Position numbers and translations under genes: made by a program. Of a stretch of DNA of 64,000 nucleotides, positions 10,994-42,399 are shown one piece after another (the first letter of the stretch is position 1; each line of letters opens with the position of its first letter). The notes beneath the pieces are model-generated. The model was given only the letters and a program-made list of their open reading frames with translations. It was not told the origin of the DNA and did not search any database. This stretch comes from Microvelia longipes (Eukaryota > Arthropoda > Insecta > Hemiptera > Veliidae): contig JACMZG010000008.1 of NCBI GenBank assembly GCA_018340805.1, forward strand, positions 73,946,636-74,010,635, read 5' to 3'.

Positions 10994-11345
10994 GATGAAT
11001 ATCGTCGAAGATATAGACGAACTTTTCCAACATACCCCGTCGGATGTTTTGGAAATAGCTACAAATGCCAAAGAGAGCCTTCTACCCGGCAAATCAGGAA
11101 GTAGGTATCCCAAAGCATATGAAGTGTTCAAAGAATGGTGATCAGAGAAAAAAGTAAAGAATGTAAGTGAAACGTTGTGTTAGCGTATTTAAAAGAACTG
11201 TCAAACACAAAATCGAGTGCTACTGTGTGGTCAACTTTCTCGATGATAAGATCTGTATTTTCAGTCAAAGAAAATGTAAATATAAAACATTATACAAACT
11301 TAATAAGTTTTTCAAGAATGCTAGTTTTGATTTATTACTGTTCGC
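10994..11345 (+). pseudogene. Tyrosine-recombinase-like (Crypton/Ngaro-type) gene relic, N-terminal part
   Basis: Translation from 10994 gives ESLLPGKSGSRYPKAYEVFK followed by a tga where a tryptophan-rich motif normally continues. After a frame change, LAYLKELSNTKSSATVWSTF and a following segment (SMIRSVFSVKENVNIKHY) read on at about 11177-11300. This pattern (LP.KS...Y..AY..F..W, then LAY...L......S.LWS.FSM..) is the N-terminal SAM-like core-binding domain of tyrosine-recombinase-like proteins that are abundant in invertebrate genomes, often inside transposons. The catalytic domain is absent. Broken by a stop and at least one frameshift. Confidence 0.65.
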
Positions 11346-11397
11346 AGATAAAATATTGTGTGGAACGAGGCAGGAAAGGAAACATAACTGACTCGTA

Positions 11398-11512
11398 TAT
11401 TTGCCTTCCTCGGCTTTGCCTCGTCAGTCAAATTATATATTACCTTCCTCGGCTTCGCCTCGTCAGTCAAAATGAAAATTACCTGCCTCGGCTTCGCCTC
11501 TGCAGGCAATTT
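11398..11512. repeat. About 50-bp tandem repeat with cctcggcttcgcctcg core, three copies
   Basis: Three copies of a unit containing cctcggctt(t/c)gcctcgtcag followed by an AT-rich half. The core is a small palindrome with a ggc-ttc-gcc hairpin. A single related copy lies at 54165-54195. The minus-strand open frame reading EAKPRK repeats is an artefact of the array. Confidence 0.85.
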
Positions 11513-11770
11513 AGATAGCTTCGATACTAGTCAGTAATATTCCATTTCCTGCCTAGTTACACAAATAACTATTGTATAATATGCTTTTTCAAGTCTACAA
11601 TAATTATAATTTTTGTACGATTAGTACATATATTAACCATTAGTTAAAATTAATTTTAACAAATAGCTAATTTTAGAAATTTGCTTAAAAAGTGAATATA
11701 ATATTTCTTTATTACAATATATCTTTTATTCTCACTATTTTTAAAATAACCATATGCAGGTAAACAAACG

Positions 11771-30969
<19,199 letters not shown>

Positions 30970-31010
30970 GGAACCCAGAGATCTTATTCATCCTCAGCCT
31001 CATAGAGGTA

Positions 31011-31298
31011 CATTACTAGAATGGAAAACCTATCTGAATGCATTGAGGAGCTTGGAACATATTTTTAGGGCTCTCAAAAAATAATGTGAGGGAGCCAATG
31101 AGGTTAGTCCTGGATATTAAACCAAGCCCTCAATGTCAAATCAGGCCAACCTTATTGGTTCCTCAACAATATTTTTCCACACTGTCAACTGATTTTAGGC
31201 ATGTGTCGTACTATAATGATAATCAAAGGTGTTCAGGTTACTTTTTCGATGTTTCTTAATTCAACCAATAGAATCCCTCTAGTAATAATATCTCTATG
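31011..31298. mobile_element. hAT-like MITE directly after the CoA ligase stop codon
   Basis: Left end catagaggtacattactaga and right end tctagtaataatatctctatg are inverted repeats. The flanks ctcagcct (31003-31010) and ctcaggct (31299-31306) form an 8-bp duplication with one mismatch. It starts 41 bp after the stop codon, so it probably lies in the 3' UTR. Same family as 8688-9004. Confidence 0.75.
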
Positions 31299-31418
31299 CT
31301 CAGGCTTGTTTTTGTGACTACTTTTTACAACTATATCCCTTTAACAGCATCTCATTTATTCTCAAAATGTGTAATCTTAGTTTTGTCTTGTTAGCGACTT
31401 TCCAAAGTAAAGATGAGC

Positions 31419-31550
31419 TATAGTATAACACACAGTTATAATCAGTTGAGCCAATCATGCCCATAATTTCACATCGTTTCAAACCTAATTGGTTTCTCAA
31501 AACTATTTTCCCCACGCTGTCAACTGATTGTAACCATAGAGTGATTTACT
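31419..31550. mobile_element. Small MITE of the TATAGTAC family
   Basis: tatagtataacacacagtta and ataatcagttga on the left are mirrored by tcaactgattgtaaccatag on the right. The interior shares cctaattggttt and ctcaaaactattttcc with the element at 24308-24513. Confidence 0.55.
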
Positions 31551-31814
31551 TTAATGTTAGTAACTACTGATATAAACACATTTGAGTACATAATGGGACA
31601 AAACAAATGGGAAATAATCAAAAAGGCAGATCCTGATGGGATGTATTTATTGATAGGACAATGAGATTCACACTCAATTAAGTAAAGGGCTTATTGAAAC
31701 AAAGATGGAAGGCACAGAGGAGAAAGTGATATTTTCATAATATCCTAACCTATAGGTTTAGGATGTCAAGTTTTAGATTTTAGTGGTATACTATTTTAAG
31801 ATTTATATTTTGTG

Positions 31815-31826
31815 AAATAAATAAAC
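31815..31826 (+). terminator. Candidate polyadenylation signal of the CoA ligase gene
   Basis: gaaataaataaac provides overlapping AATAAA hexamers about 850 bp after the stop codon, followed by a T-rich stretch. No nearer canonical AATAAA was noticed between the stop and this site, but the true cleavage point needs transcript data. Confidence 0.35.
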
Positions 31827-31878
31827 ATTTTTAAAACCATTTATTTTTTATTCCTTCATCGTCTACAATTACAACTTA

Positions 31879-32280
31879 CAGTCTATCGTTTAGTTTAAAA
31901 ATCTTGACAGGTCAGTTTAGACACCACTGATTCTTAAGAAAAAAATCCCTGCAAGAAGGAAGCGGGAAAAACTATGTAAACGAATCAGGTTATTTTACCC
32001 GTATTTTCTTGGCGATGTTTTTTTACATTTCTTTTGAGTAGTTTTATTTTAAAATATCACTTTTAAGATTAATTTGAAAGTAGTTTTTAAAACGATGTAA
32101 TCAAAAGAAGAACCACAAACCAAGTGAACGATTGTTGGGAAGAAGGTTTTTTCCCTACAGCGGTAATGGTGGTAGGGATTTTTATCTCTTTTTAAGTGAG
32201 AGGTTGGCAGTGGCTTCTCTGATTGGTCAATCCCCAAAATACTTATGACCTTGGGGATTTTTAAACTAAATGACAGACTG
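31879..32280. mobile_element. Mariner/Tc1-type MITE with TA target duplication
   Basis: Ends cagtctatcgtttagtttaa and its inverse ttaaactaaatgacagactg give inverted repeats of about 25 bp with two mismatches, flanked by TA on both sides. CAGT termini and a TA duplication are the Tc1/mariner signature. The 402-bp interior is non-coding. A second copy, split by a SINE, is at 50531-51175. Confidence 0.8.
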
Positions 32281-32673
32281 TAAGTAGTTATAATTACTAA
32301 AAAACAAACTGCCAGTAATGAAATGAGGCTTCACTACCTATAGACTTGAAATTATGGGAGGTTAAAATATTGCTATAGCATATTATTAAGTTAGCGTTTA
32401 CAAGACAACGCTACAAGACCCAGGTTACGCTCTCAGTTAATAAAAGATTATTGTATTAAATTACCACCAACTTTAGATAGAACTTGGAGAGTAATGGTTG
32501 CAATACTTCCCCCTCCATTAGGAGGCAGGGAAGCAATAACAGGTAAAAAAAATCAGTTAGTATTTATTAGGTATTTTTTAAATCATTTATGAATAAATTT
32601 TATTATTTGTTCATTAGGTGGTTCAAATTTATTATCTACAGCCAAATTTGGTATTAATGGATGGCATACCCAT
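32281..32673. other. Spacer with a SINE fragment
   Basis: cccaggttacgctctcagtt at about 32418 matches the B-box-side part of the tRNA-Ser-like SINE (compare 51230). The rest shows nothing recognisable. Confidence 0.5.
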
Positions 32674-33604
32674 TATAATACGACACACGGCTAAAATCAA
32701 TTGACACCCCGCCAAAAATCTGTGAGGGAAAGAATTCTATTGGCTCAGACCGACCCCGCTCTTCCCCCTCCACTTTATGCCAACCTCGGAATAAAAAAAT
32801 ACCTTTTTCGTAAATAAAATCATAAAAAGGCAACATTGGTTGTAAATATTTGTAACCTCCCGTCGCTTTTATTTCCCTCATTGTGCATATTTATCTGTTC
32901 AAGTTCGTTTCGTTCCATTCCAATCTGTTTAATTCATCCAATTATTGCAGAGTTGTAATATGATTTAAGTGCCTATATTTGACGCATGGACATTGATGTA
33001 TTCTTCAAGCATTTCTTGCTATTAGAGTACAGCGCAGGGTCTGGGGTCTGTCAACCAAAAGACAGCATTTTTTTTCGAAAATGCCAATGTCTTTCAATAG
33101 ATGACATTCTTGACTTTTTTAAGTCATGAATGCATATTGTGTCATATTATATTTATAATATGAAACAATACGCATTCAATTATACAAACATAACATAAAA
33201 AAAGCAGTTTATTTTGGAAAAAGTAATTATAGCTGACGATTTATTAAAATCGTCAAACTTTTATCATAGAACTATTATGATCCATTGCATTACGTAATCA
33301 AAAACTTTAACTTCACTTAATTCATACTTCCCGAACAAATTTAATGCAACACTTAGGTAAATTTATAAGATACAACGATATTCCTACTTAAAAAGTAAAT
33401 AAATAAATTTTTAAAAATAAAAAAATACGATATCAAATAAAACAAATCATAAAATTCAAAACATAACCTGACTTTCAGTGTTGCCAGAGTAGGGATTTTT
33501 TTTTTGTTACTATAAAGAAGGGATTTTTTTATTTAAAAATGAGGGTTGAAAGCATTGAGATTTTGGCGGGGTGTCAATTGATTTTAGCCGTGTGTCGTAC
33601 TATA
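32674..33604. mobile_element. Non-autonomous DNA element with about 48-bp terminal inverted repeats
   Basis: Left end tataatacgacacacggcta followed by aaatcaattgacaccccgcc is mirrored at the right end by ggcggggtgtcaattgattt and tagccgtgtgtcgtactata with very few differences. The 931-bp interior has no transposase-like frame. It is the longest member of the family seen at 24308-24513 and 31419-31550. The target duplication could not be fixed because the flanks are AT-rich. Confidence 0.82.
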
Positions 33605-34100
33605 ATACCAAATTTTCTAACTAGCAATTTTTTTAAACTCGCATTTGCAATATAAGTTGAAGACAACAGGCTTTATTTTTGATGTTATATCACATCATAA
33701 TACTAAGCACAAAAAACTTGTTAAGTAACAGTTTTTAAAAGCATTCTTGTTCTTTAAGTAAACAATTTTAAGTCCCACCATACGCTATATTTAAGTATAA
33801 TTAATGCATTTAAGAATTCTTACATAACTCTATGGATTTATGGTACAATAAATGGTATTTTATACTTCAAATTTTTTTCCATCAGAAATAGTTGGCCCTC
33901 ATTTTTAAACTTTAATTTCTTTGAACGTCCTTTTACATTTTAGCCCCATTATGGGGGGACTATTAAGAGAAAACTACTGCTTTACAAATATTGTTAAAAA
34001 ATTAATCCTACTTCATTCTATATTAAAAATAGCAACCAGAAAAATAATAATGTTCAAGAGAAAGTCAAACTTATTTGTACTAGGTCTCAATTACTTGTAT
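33605..34100. other. No gene recognised
   Basis: AT-rich. May include eroded 5' LINE sequence that I cannot identify. Confidence 0.35.
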
Positions 34101-34101
34101 G

Positions 34102-35927
34102 TCTGAAGCTGAAATTAGAAATTATATATCCACTATAAAAAATGACTCTACTCCAGGAATTTATAAACTAGAATAAACTACACTTAAAAAAACTCCAAAA
34201 ATATATCTGGTCCCTTATCTATTATTTTTAATAAGTGCATTATCAATGGATGTTTCCCAACTTATTCAAAACTTTTATTGTAACGCCTATACATAAGTCA
34301 GGTGATGTCAGACAATTATAGACCCATCTTGCCAAAATTCTTGAAAACTATGTAAAAGCTCAAATGAATATTTACTTTGAGAATTTCTCAAAGTATATAT
34401 TGCTCAAAATCAATTTAGATTTCAAGAAAAAAAGAGTACTGAAGACGCAACAACAAGTAAACTTTATCATGATCTAGACAATAATAAAAAATTCCTTGTT
34501 TTGTTTCTTGACATTAGAAAGGCTTTTGATTATGTTAACCCTAAACTAATGTTACAAAAATTAGAAGAAAATGGTATTAATGGTATGTGTAGACAGTTTT
34601 TCCATAGTTATTTATTTAAAAGAAAGCAAATTACTAAAATTAGTGAAGTTCATAGCAATGAATCTGTTGTCATAAGTAGAGTGCCCCAAGGCTCAGTACT
34701 TGGGCCTCTGCTCTTTCTAGTCTATATAAATGGTCTTTGTAAACTTGATTTGTTAGGAGATAGTCACCTTTTCTGATGATTCTTGGGAAAATGTTTATAA
34801 TAAAACAAATAGAGCTATCTAACTTTTTTTTTAAGTTGGATGTCTCAAATAGATCAACTTTGAATTTTAAAAAGTCTGTTTAAGTTTCATTCTACAATAG
34901 TGTAAACATTTTTTACACTATTGTAGAACGAAAATGAAAATTTTTATGGGAGGCACTGAGACCTCTGAGATCTGGAGACCTCCTCCAGATCTCAAATTAT
35001 TTTTTCACAAATCTAGATGTACATGTGATTTTGTCAATTGTAAAAATAACTTTAAATATTTAGGCATAACCATAGATTCTATAAATCAAGATGGACTGAA
35101 CATATCAGGATTGTCCAAGAAAAACAGAGAAACTTAACTTACATATTTTATAGGACAAGAAATATTTCAGGAATAAATATAATTAGACTTATTTACTGTT
35201 CTCTAGTCCAATCAATACTCTTTTATGGTGTAATTCTAGTGAATCTCTGTTTCTTGAAACTAAAATTTTATGTTTTCTTAAAAATAACACTAAAATTATT
35301 TATTTAAGCAGAATGATCTAAATATCCAGTTAAGAAACACACATGTGTATAAAATACCACAATGTAAATCTTCACTCTCACTTTGTTAATTTTATTGGAC
35401 CAAAAATTACAAATTACGACTTAAAATCACAGACTAAATTCAAAAGCAATAAACTACTAAAAGAATGGCAGCTTGGTCTCACAAGTGCTGTTCTGTCTAG
35501 CAAAGTAATAATTACTATTTTAAACGTTTTCTCTTTTAACAAAAATAAACATTTTAACTTTTTATTTTATAATTTATCCTTTAGCTTTTTTACTTTTTTA
35601 TTAAATAACTTTTGTCTTTTAGAAAAATCTTTGCTCCTTTTCTAGTACAGTTTGTGATATTTGCCCAATATTTTCCTTTTTTACTATAAGTATTTTAATA
35701 TAATTTTTATTATGTTTTTTACCTTTTTATATTATTAATATTTAAAATCTATTGCTTTTTTCAATTTAATTTTACCTTTAATTAAAATAAATTTAACCTG
35801 CTAAAGTTGGAGTCCCCACATTCTGGCCACTAGGATTGTGGGTTCCTTAAGATCACATAAATCACTTGCCTATATTTAATAACTGTACCAATGGAAATAA
35901 AGACTATTTTGAATTAAATTGAATTGA
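34102..35927 (+). mobile_element. LINE 3' end with reverse transcriptase fragment (jockey/CR1-like group), decayed
   Basis: Several frames together read like a non-LTR reverse transcriptase: STPGIYKL and SGPLSIIFNKC near 34150-34240, TPIHKSGD near 34290, then FLDIRKAFDYVNPKLMLQKL (34504 onward), VPQGSVLGPLLFLVYINGL (to about 34740), and farther on NFKYLGITIDS near 35050 and LIYCSLVQSILFYGV near 35190. Stops and frameshifts separate them. The 3' end is caatggaaataaagactatt followed by a short gaatt-type repeat, the usual tail of such elements. The catalytic FxDD region is damaged (FSDDS after a frame change near 34768). Confidence 0.85.
34891..34994. repeat. Two successive hairpins inside the LINE fragment
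   Basis: ttctacaatagtgtaaa and tttacactattgtagaa form a perfect 17-bp stem, followed closely by gagatctggag / ctccagatctc near 34968-34994. They interrupt the LINE coding register. Confidence 0.8.
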
Positions 35928-36359
35928 TCATTTTCTAAGATGTGGAGAAAATATGAAAGAAAACAAATGTAGGGTCTACCATAAAAATTTGTGACATTTT
36001 TTTAACTCCATTCAAAATAAAAGAGCTGTATTTTCTATCTTTTTTACAAACCATTAAACAAAAGTAAATAAAAAAAAATTAAAGTAGAACATTTTAAAAC
36101 TTATTACACTTTTATTTATTAAAGTGTTTTTAAACATTATTAAACTTAAAAACTAAATGAGAGGTTTGATATGAGTATTAAAAGTAACTTTTTTTAAATT
36201 ATTTAATTTATTCAGTGTCCCACTTAGTAATATACCATTACATAAGTAGATCTCTAATACTAGTAACTTATGTAAAGAAAATGAATATAATTTTATTATT
36301 TTCTCACTCGATTACCTCACCTTTTTGTATGTATATCAGTACCAAATTTTATTACAAAG
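35928..36359. other. No gene recognised
   Basis: AT-rich sequence between the LINE tail and the 80-bp tandem repeat. Confidence 0.4.
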
Positions 36360-36735
36360 AGAAAAAACATAACATAATATTCTAGGACTCACTTCGCTCA
36401 CCTTTATGTGCTTGTTTATTACTAGCCAATTTTAAACTACAAAATCAAACTTAGGGCTTGCTTCGCTTGCCTATATGTTTTTGTTTGTGGATACCTAATT
36501 TTAGAGACAAATTTAAAACATAATTTTTTAGGGCTTGCATCGCTCGCCATTCTGTATATGTTTATCAGTACCTAATTTTAAAGCATAAAGTAAAAACATA
36601 ACATTCTAGGGCTCGCTTCGCTTGCCTTCATGTGTTTGCTTATCAGTACCATCTTATAAGTATATAATAAAAAAAACATAAACCATTGAGGCTCGCTTCG
36701 TTTGCCTTTATGCACATGCTTCTTACTAGCCCACT
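36360..36735. repeat. About 80-bp tandem repeat with gcttgcttcgcttgcc core, five copies
   Basis: Five units, each with a gggctcgcttcgcttgcc-like core followed by an AT-rich part containing ttatcagtacc or ttactagcc. The core resembles the tail motif of the 5S-like element. Confidence 0.82.
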
Positions 36736-36833
36736 TTAAACTATAAATTCAAAATATAAAAAAATCCCGGTCATAGATTTTTATGCCTATGATTAAATGA
36801 GGAATTTACAAATTACATATACAAAAAACATTA

Positions 36834-37332
<499 letters not shown>

Positions 37333-39976
37333 TCAACATTTTCTAGCTGAATGCATATATTTAACTTTTAATTCAGCTTTAAACTGTCTATACAATAAGA
37401 GATCATTTTTCTGTTCAGATTCAGTCTCTAAATTAAAAGATTCAAGTGTTTTAAATCCCTTATAAATTAGAAATGCTTTCTTCATGATAGCAAATGAATA
37501 TCCAGAAACATGCAGTTCACACATCTGAAAAAGAAATAAGACAAGTAAATTCAAATTTATGTACTAAAACTCAGTATATGCATACTAAGTTTCAGCTTGA
37601 TCCAACACCAAATTTTTGCTGAAACTCTTTGGGTATTGACATTATAATCTCAATAAGATTCAGCTAAAACTAAAGTAATATATACACCAAGAAGTAAATC
37701 TTACTACTTCAGATTCACATTGCTTATCCGCCAAATTTATACTACAAACATGTCTTCAGGCTCACTTCATTTGTCCTCAGATAGTAAATGCATTCGTTAC
37801 ATTCCTGTCGGTCATCCGTCCATTATGATTCAACATAGATATACTTACTTATACTTAAAGGGATATATTTGTACCAAATTTAAACTCAATTCCATTATTT
37901 TTCGATTTTATACAATTTAAAAAAAAAACATATGAGTCATTTGATAAAACTGGAACTAAAGCTAATAATAAGATGCAACTTTTATATTGGTCTTATGTAG
38001 GACTACATGCGTGTTAAATTTTATATCGATCAAAACATTATTGTGCGTTTTATGATTTATCAAATTTTTTTGCTAAGTCAGACTTCATACAAATTTTTTC
38101 CGGTTATAACAACTAGATTTAAAGATTGATTTCGGCAGCAAGTTTCAACTCTCTAGCATAAATACAATGAGACAACACAAAAATACAAACTGACAACTTA
38201 CTGAAAACCATTTAGGAGGTCTTATAACGCTTGAAACAGATATTTCAGGTGACATCCTGGTTTTTTATTTTATTCAAACGCAATACTTTTTCAATACACC
38301 TACAGTATAAATGAGGAAAATTAAAAATACTATTTTCCTCAGAGTAAGAATGAATTATTTTATTTAAAAAAGCATCTCCTCTTAAAATGAAACTTAATCG
38401 TCATAATAAGTTGCATTATCTTACCTGACTAATTTTATTGAAGCTGTACTGCTTAAATCTCTCGTCATAAAGAGGAACATTATTTCTAGCAATAAAGAAA
38501 GGTTCCCAGGGATCTCTCCAGAAAGTAGTCATCAGAGGAGTCATCTCAGAACCAATAGGATCTTTTAACCAAGTCTCGTAATTAGTTTTCTCCTAAAATT
38601 AACAAACCCAAATCAAGTACTACTTAACAAAACTAGAAAATCTAGCCCGGTGGTTCCATGTTGGGCGATATTCTTTGGAATGCGTGTTTCCATGCTTAAA
38701 GGTCCTGTTTATGCTTTATAACTTAAACAGTTACTCAATTATTAAGCACTACTCGTAACTACAAGAAATGGATTGTTAAGCACGGAACCATGCATCCTAA
38801 AGGAAATCCACCGGACATGCGGAACACTGCGCTAGAATTATTTTGTAGTTATAAACTTATATAAGGTAAAAATACGATAAAAAAGTCATATTTTTAAACA
38901 AAAAATGCTTAAGTTTAACAAACAAGAAACATAGAAATATTAACAAAAAGAAAATAAATATATAACAAGAAGAACAAACATAGAAATATTTACAATTATA
39001 CAATGAAATCCCACAAGTAGAATAAAATTAATCCAGAGTCAATCCGAGCTTAGAATAAATCTAGGTGCTTTGTCATATTTACACTTTATGTAAAAATATT
39101 TCTGGCACGGAAGACTTTCCTTAGGAATGCTTGCTTCTTTTGAGTACTAATACGATTATTGCTCAGGTTTTCAGTACAGTAACACTTTCACTTGTTTCTA
39201 AATTTTTCTGGATTTTCGAAGGCGAAATTAACCCCTTATCTATAATACATCCCCCCCCCATCTAGATCTACTGAATTTAACCAATATTGTAGAGGTCATT
39301 CACATATACATATATTCAACTACATATATATGTATACAGTTTGCACCACCTGGGATAGTCTGATTTAGTTGAAACCAAAAAAAGAAGAAAGAGAATTTGA
39401 AATTAAAACTACTAGCCAGAGCCAGAACAAGCCAAGTTTGCTAGTCATAGCTTGATTAATTTTTTAAATCCACAATACTTCTGATTTTCTCTGGTAACAA
39501 GTCATATAATTTACGTCCATTTGAATTTAAAATTCATCTCGGAGGCTAAATTACAGTAAAATTCCATTGTCCTCTCTTTATCCCTTAACTATTACTAACA
39601 TAAAAAACAATTCAAAACAACTTACTTGACACTTCTTACAGAGTTCACTAAAATACGGTCTGATTTCTCCAGTTTCTAAAAAACTTAAAAGGTGGGCTTT
39701 ATGAAGAGGTATTTCAGAATCTTCTTTAACTTCAAAAGTAGGAACAACAAATACAGTTTTATGGTATGGATTCTGCCTTTTGTACAATCCTTTTTGAGCA
39801 GCAAATAAAAGAAAATCCTGAAATATATAACCGCTATAATATAAATTATGCAATTTAAAAACTCCCCTTATATTTTAGCAAATTTTTAAATAAATAATGA
39901 GCTTATGAGATTAGGGTCATGAAAGAGGGAGTGGGGGAGGTAGATTTTTTAAAAAGGGGGTCTTCCTGATCAAGAG

Positions 39977-40042
<66 letters not shown>

Positions 40043-40060
40043 GTATATAATTTTAAATAA

Positions 40061-40132
<72 letters not shown>

Positions 40133-42321
40133 TATATATATAATATCAGGTGACATCTTGGTTCTGGTAAATAGGGAAATAGCTCTTCCTATATACTCTA
40201 TGGTATAAATAATAAAAAGTAAAAATTAAAGTAAAATAAATTAATTAATTGTGGAAATAACTAACCTGCCTAAGATTTTCACTAGGTAACATGTCAATAT
40301 CGATGACTAGAACAAATTCAGAGGAAGATGCTCTTCTAGCTGCATTTCTTAAAATATTAATAGGTATATTGTGACTAGAAAGAGATACAGGACCTTCACT
40401 GTCCATCATATCCAAGACACAGGGCCCTAGAGGTGATTTCTCAGGAGGAACTAGAGGCGGGGAACTTTGAGCAGCGACTGGAGACACAACTGAGAAGGTT
40501 ACACTAGATTTGATAGGAGGATGACACACCATCAGAGTGGCTATACTCCATAGGGCTTCAGCCATCTCATTGTGTCCGACAAAAACGGCAACAGATACTG
40601 GACCCTACCAAACAAAAACATTTTTTTATTGAAAATGAAATTTATAAGAGTTAGCAAAACCACGAAAAATCAATACTTACAGTTTGAATATTTAGCATGA
40701 ATATTTAGAATAGAATATTTAGTATGAATATTTCATCAAGTTAAAGAATGATGTACAAAGATAGTTTTAATTTTAACAAACCTGACAATCATGAAATGAG
40801 GCTTCCTACCCACTAGCTTAAAAATTATAGGAGCATAATATAATAATAATAATAAATCTTTATTTACTTAAACATAAGTATTCTGCAAAGAAGTCTTAAA
40901 AGTAAGATTAACAATACGTTTCCTAATTTCATAAAAAGAGAAAAATAAAAAAGACTGGAAGAACAAAAAGAAAAAATAACTTACTCTTTTTGGCGTTGTC
41001 ACATTATGCAAACCATTATATAAATAAAAATTAAAAAATGATTTTTAGTTATTAGTTGTTCAACGTATAATTAGAAAATTTAACTAGAGTGTCTAATATA
41101 CAGACACTCTACTTTTAACTAAAACCTGAATGGAAAAAGTATAGATCATAAAATACGGGCCTTCGGCCCGTAGCCGCTACGCGGCGTCGGCCCACCGGCC
41201 GCTTCGCGACCGGGGGCCTCCCTGTGGCCGCTTTGCGGCCACATTGTTGTTGTTTTGTATTATGTGTTGTTTCATTATTGTTCTTGTTACATGGCATTTT
41301 GCCATGTATCTAGCGAATTTTCACAGCCTCTCCCACAGGCCCGCTTCGCGGGCCTGAGTGGCTTTCTCACAAACTTGATTTGTGAGAAAACTAAACTAAA
41401 CTAAACTAATTGAGATTTTATTAATACTCTATTATTAATAGTATGCTATAATATTAAAATTAAGAAGCATTATAAACAAAAATATATTATTCATGATTTT
41501 TGTTTTTAAATAAAAATACCGTTTTCGTCACTAAAGATTGTCTGATTGAGCTGAAACCGGTCGCAATGGTTTTAGAATGACTTTGACCATATAAAGACAA
41601 CTTCAACACTTACTTACATTTATGATTGTTTATAAAATTTAAAGAAAAATGTCAATTTTTTTTTTTGTAAACAAATTGTTTATTTGAGTAAAATCTTAAG
41701 GTTGAAAAAATATATTCATGATTATTTAAAATAAAAATACCGTTTGCGTCACTTAGGATGTCCGATTGAGCTGAAACTGGTCGCATTCGTTTTAGAATAA
41801 CTTCGACCATATAAAGACTACTTCGATGTTCTTCCTCTTTACGGGTCTGCTTAGCTCGGCGTGGTTCAGTGGAAGCCATTTTTGCCCTGTCTCTATGGGA
41901 CAGTAGGCTTACCATGATGGAGCAAGAGGTAGAGGTCTCTCTTTTATACTATATCCCACCCTCTAACACTATTGAACCAACAGATATCGTACGAGTCTTT
42001 GACCTAGACGTATACATATATACAAGATTATATATATATGTAACCAATTGCGCCATTTGTGATGGTTCGATTGAGCTGAAATTGGTCTTAATCAATTCAG
42101 CTAGCCGTCTACCTAAATACTAGATACCTTGTTTTAAAGCCATTTTAAGTTTCAAAAAATTTTTTTTTCATGACGTCATAACTTTGGTTGATGACGTCAT
42201 AATGTTTTTATAAACAATAGGCCTCGTAACCTCCTCAACATCTCGCGATTTGCAAAGTTTCGTTTCAATTTGAGAACGCCTTCGAGAGTTATTGTTCGCC
42301 ATACGAAAGGGTAGAAACTCT

Positions 42322-42399
<78 letters not shown>

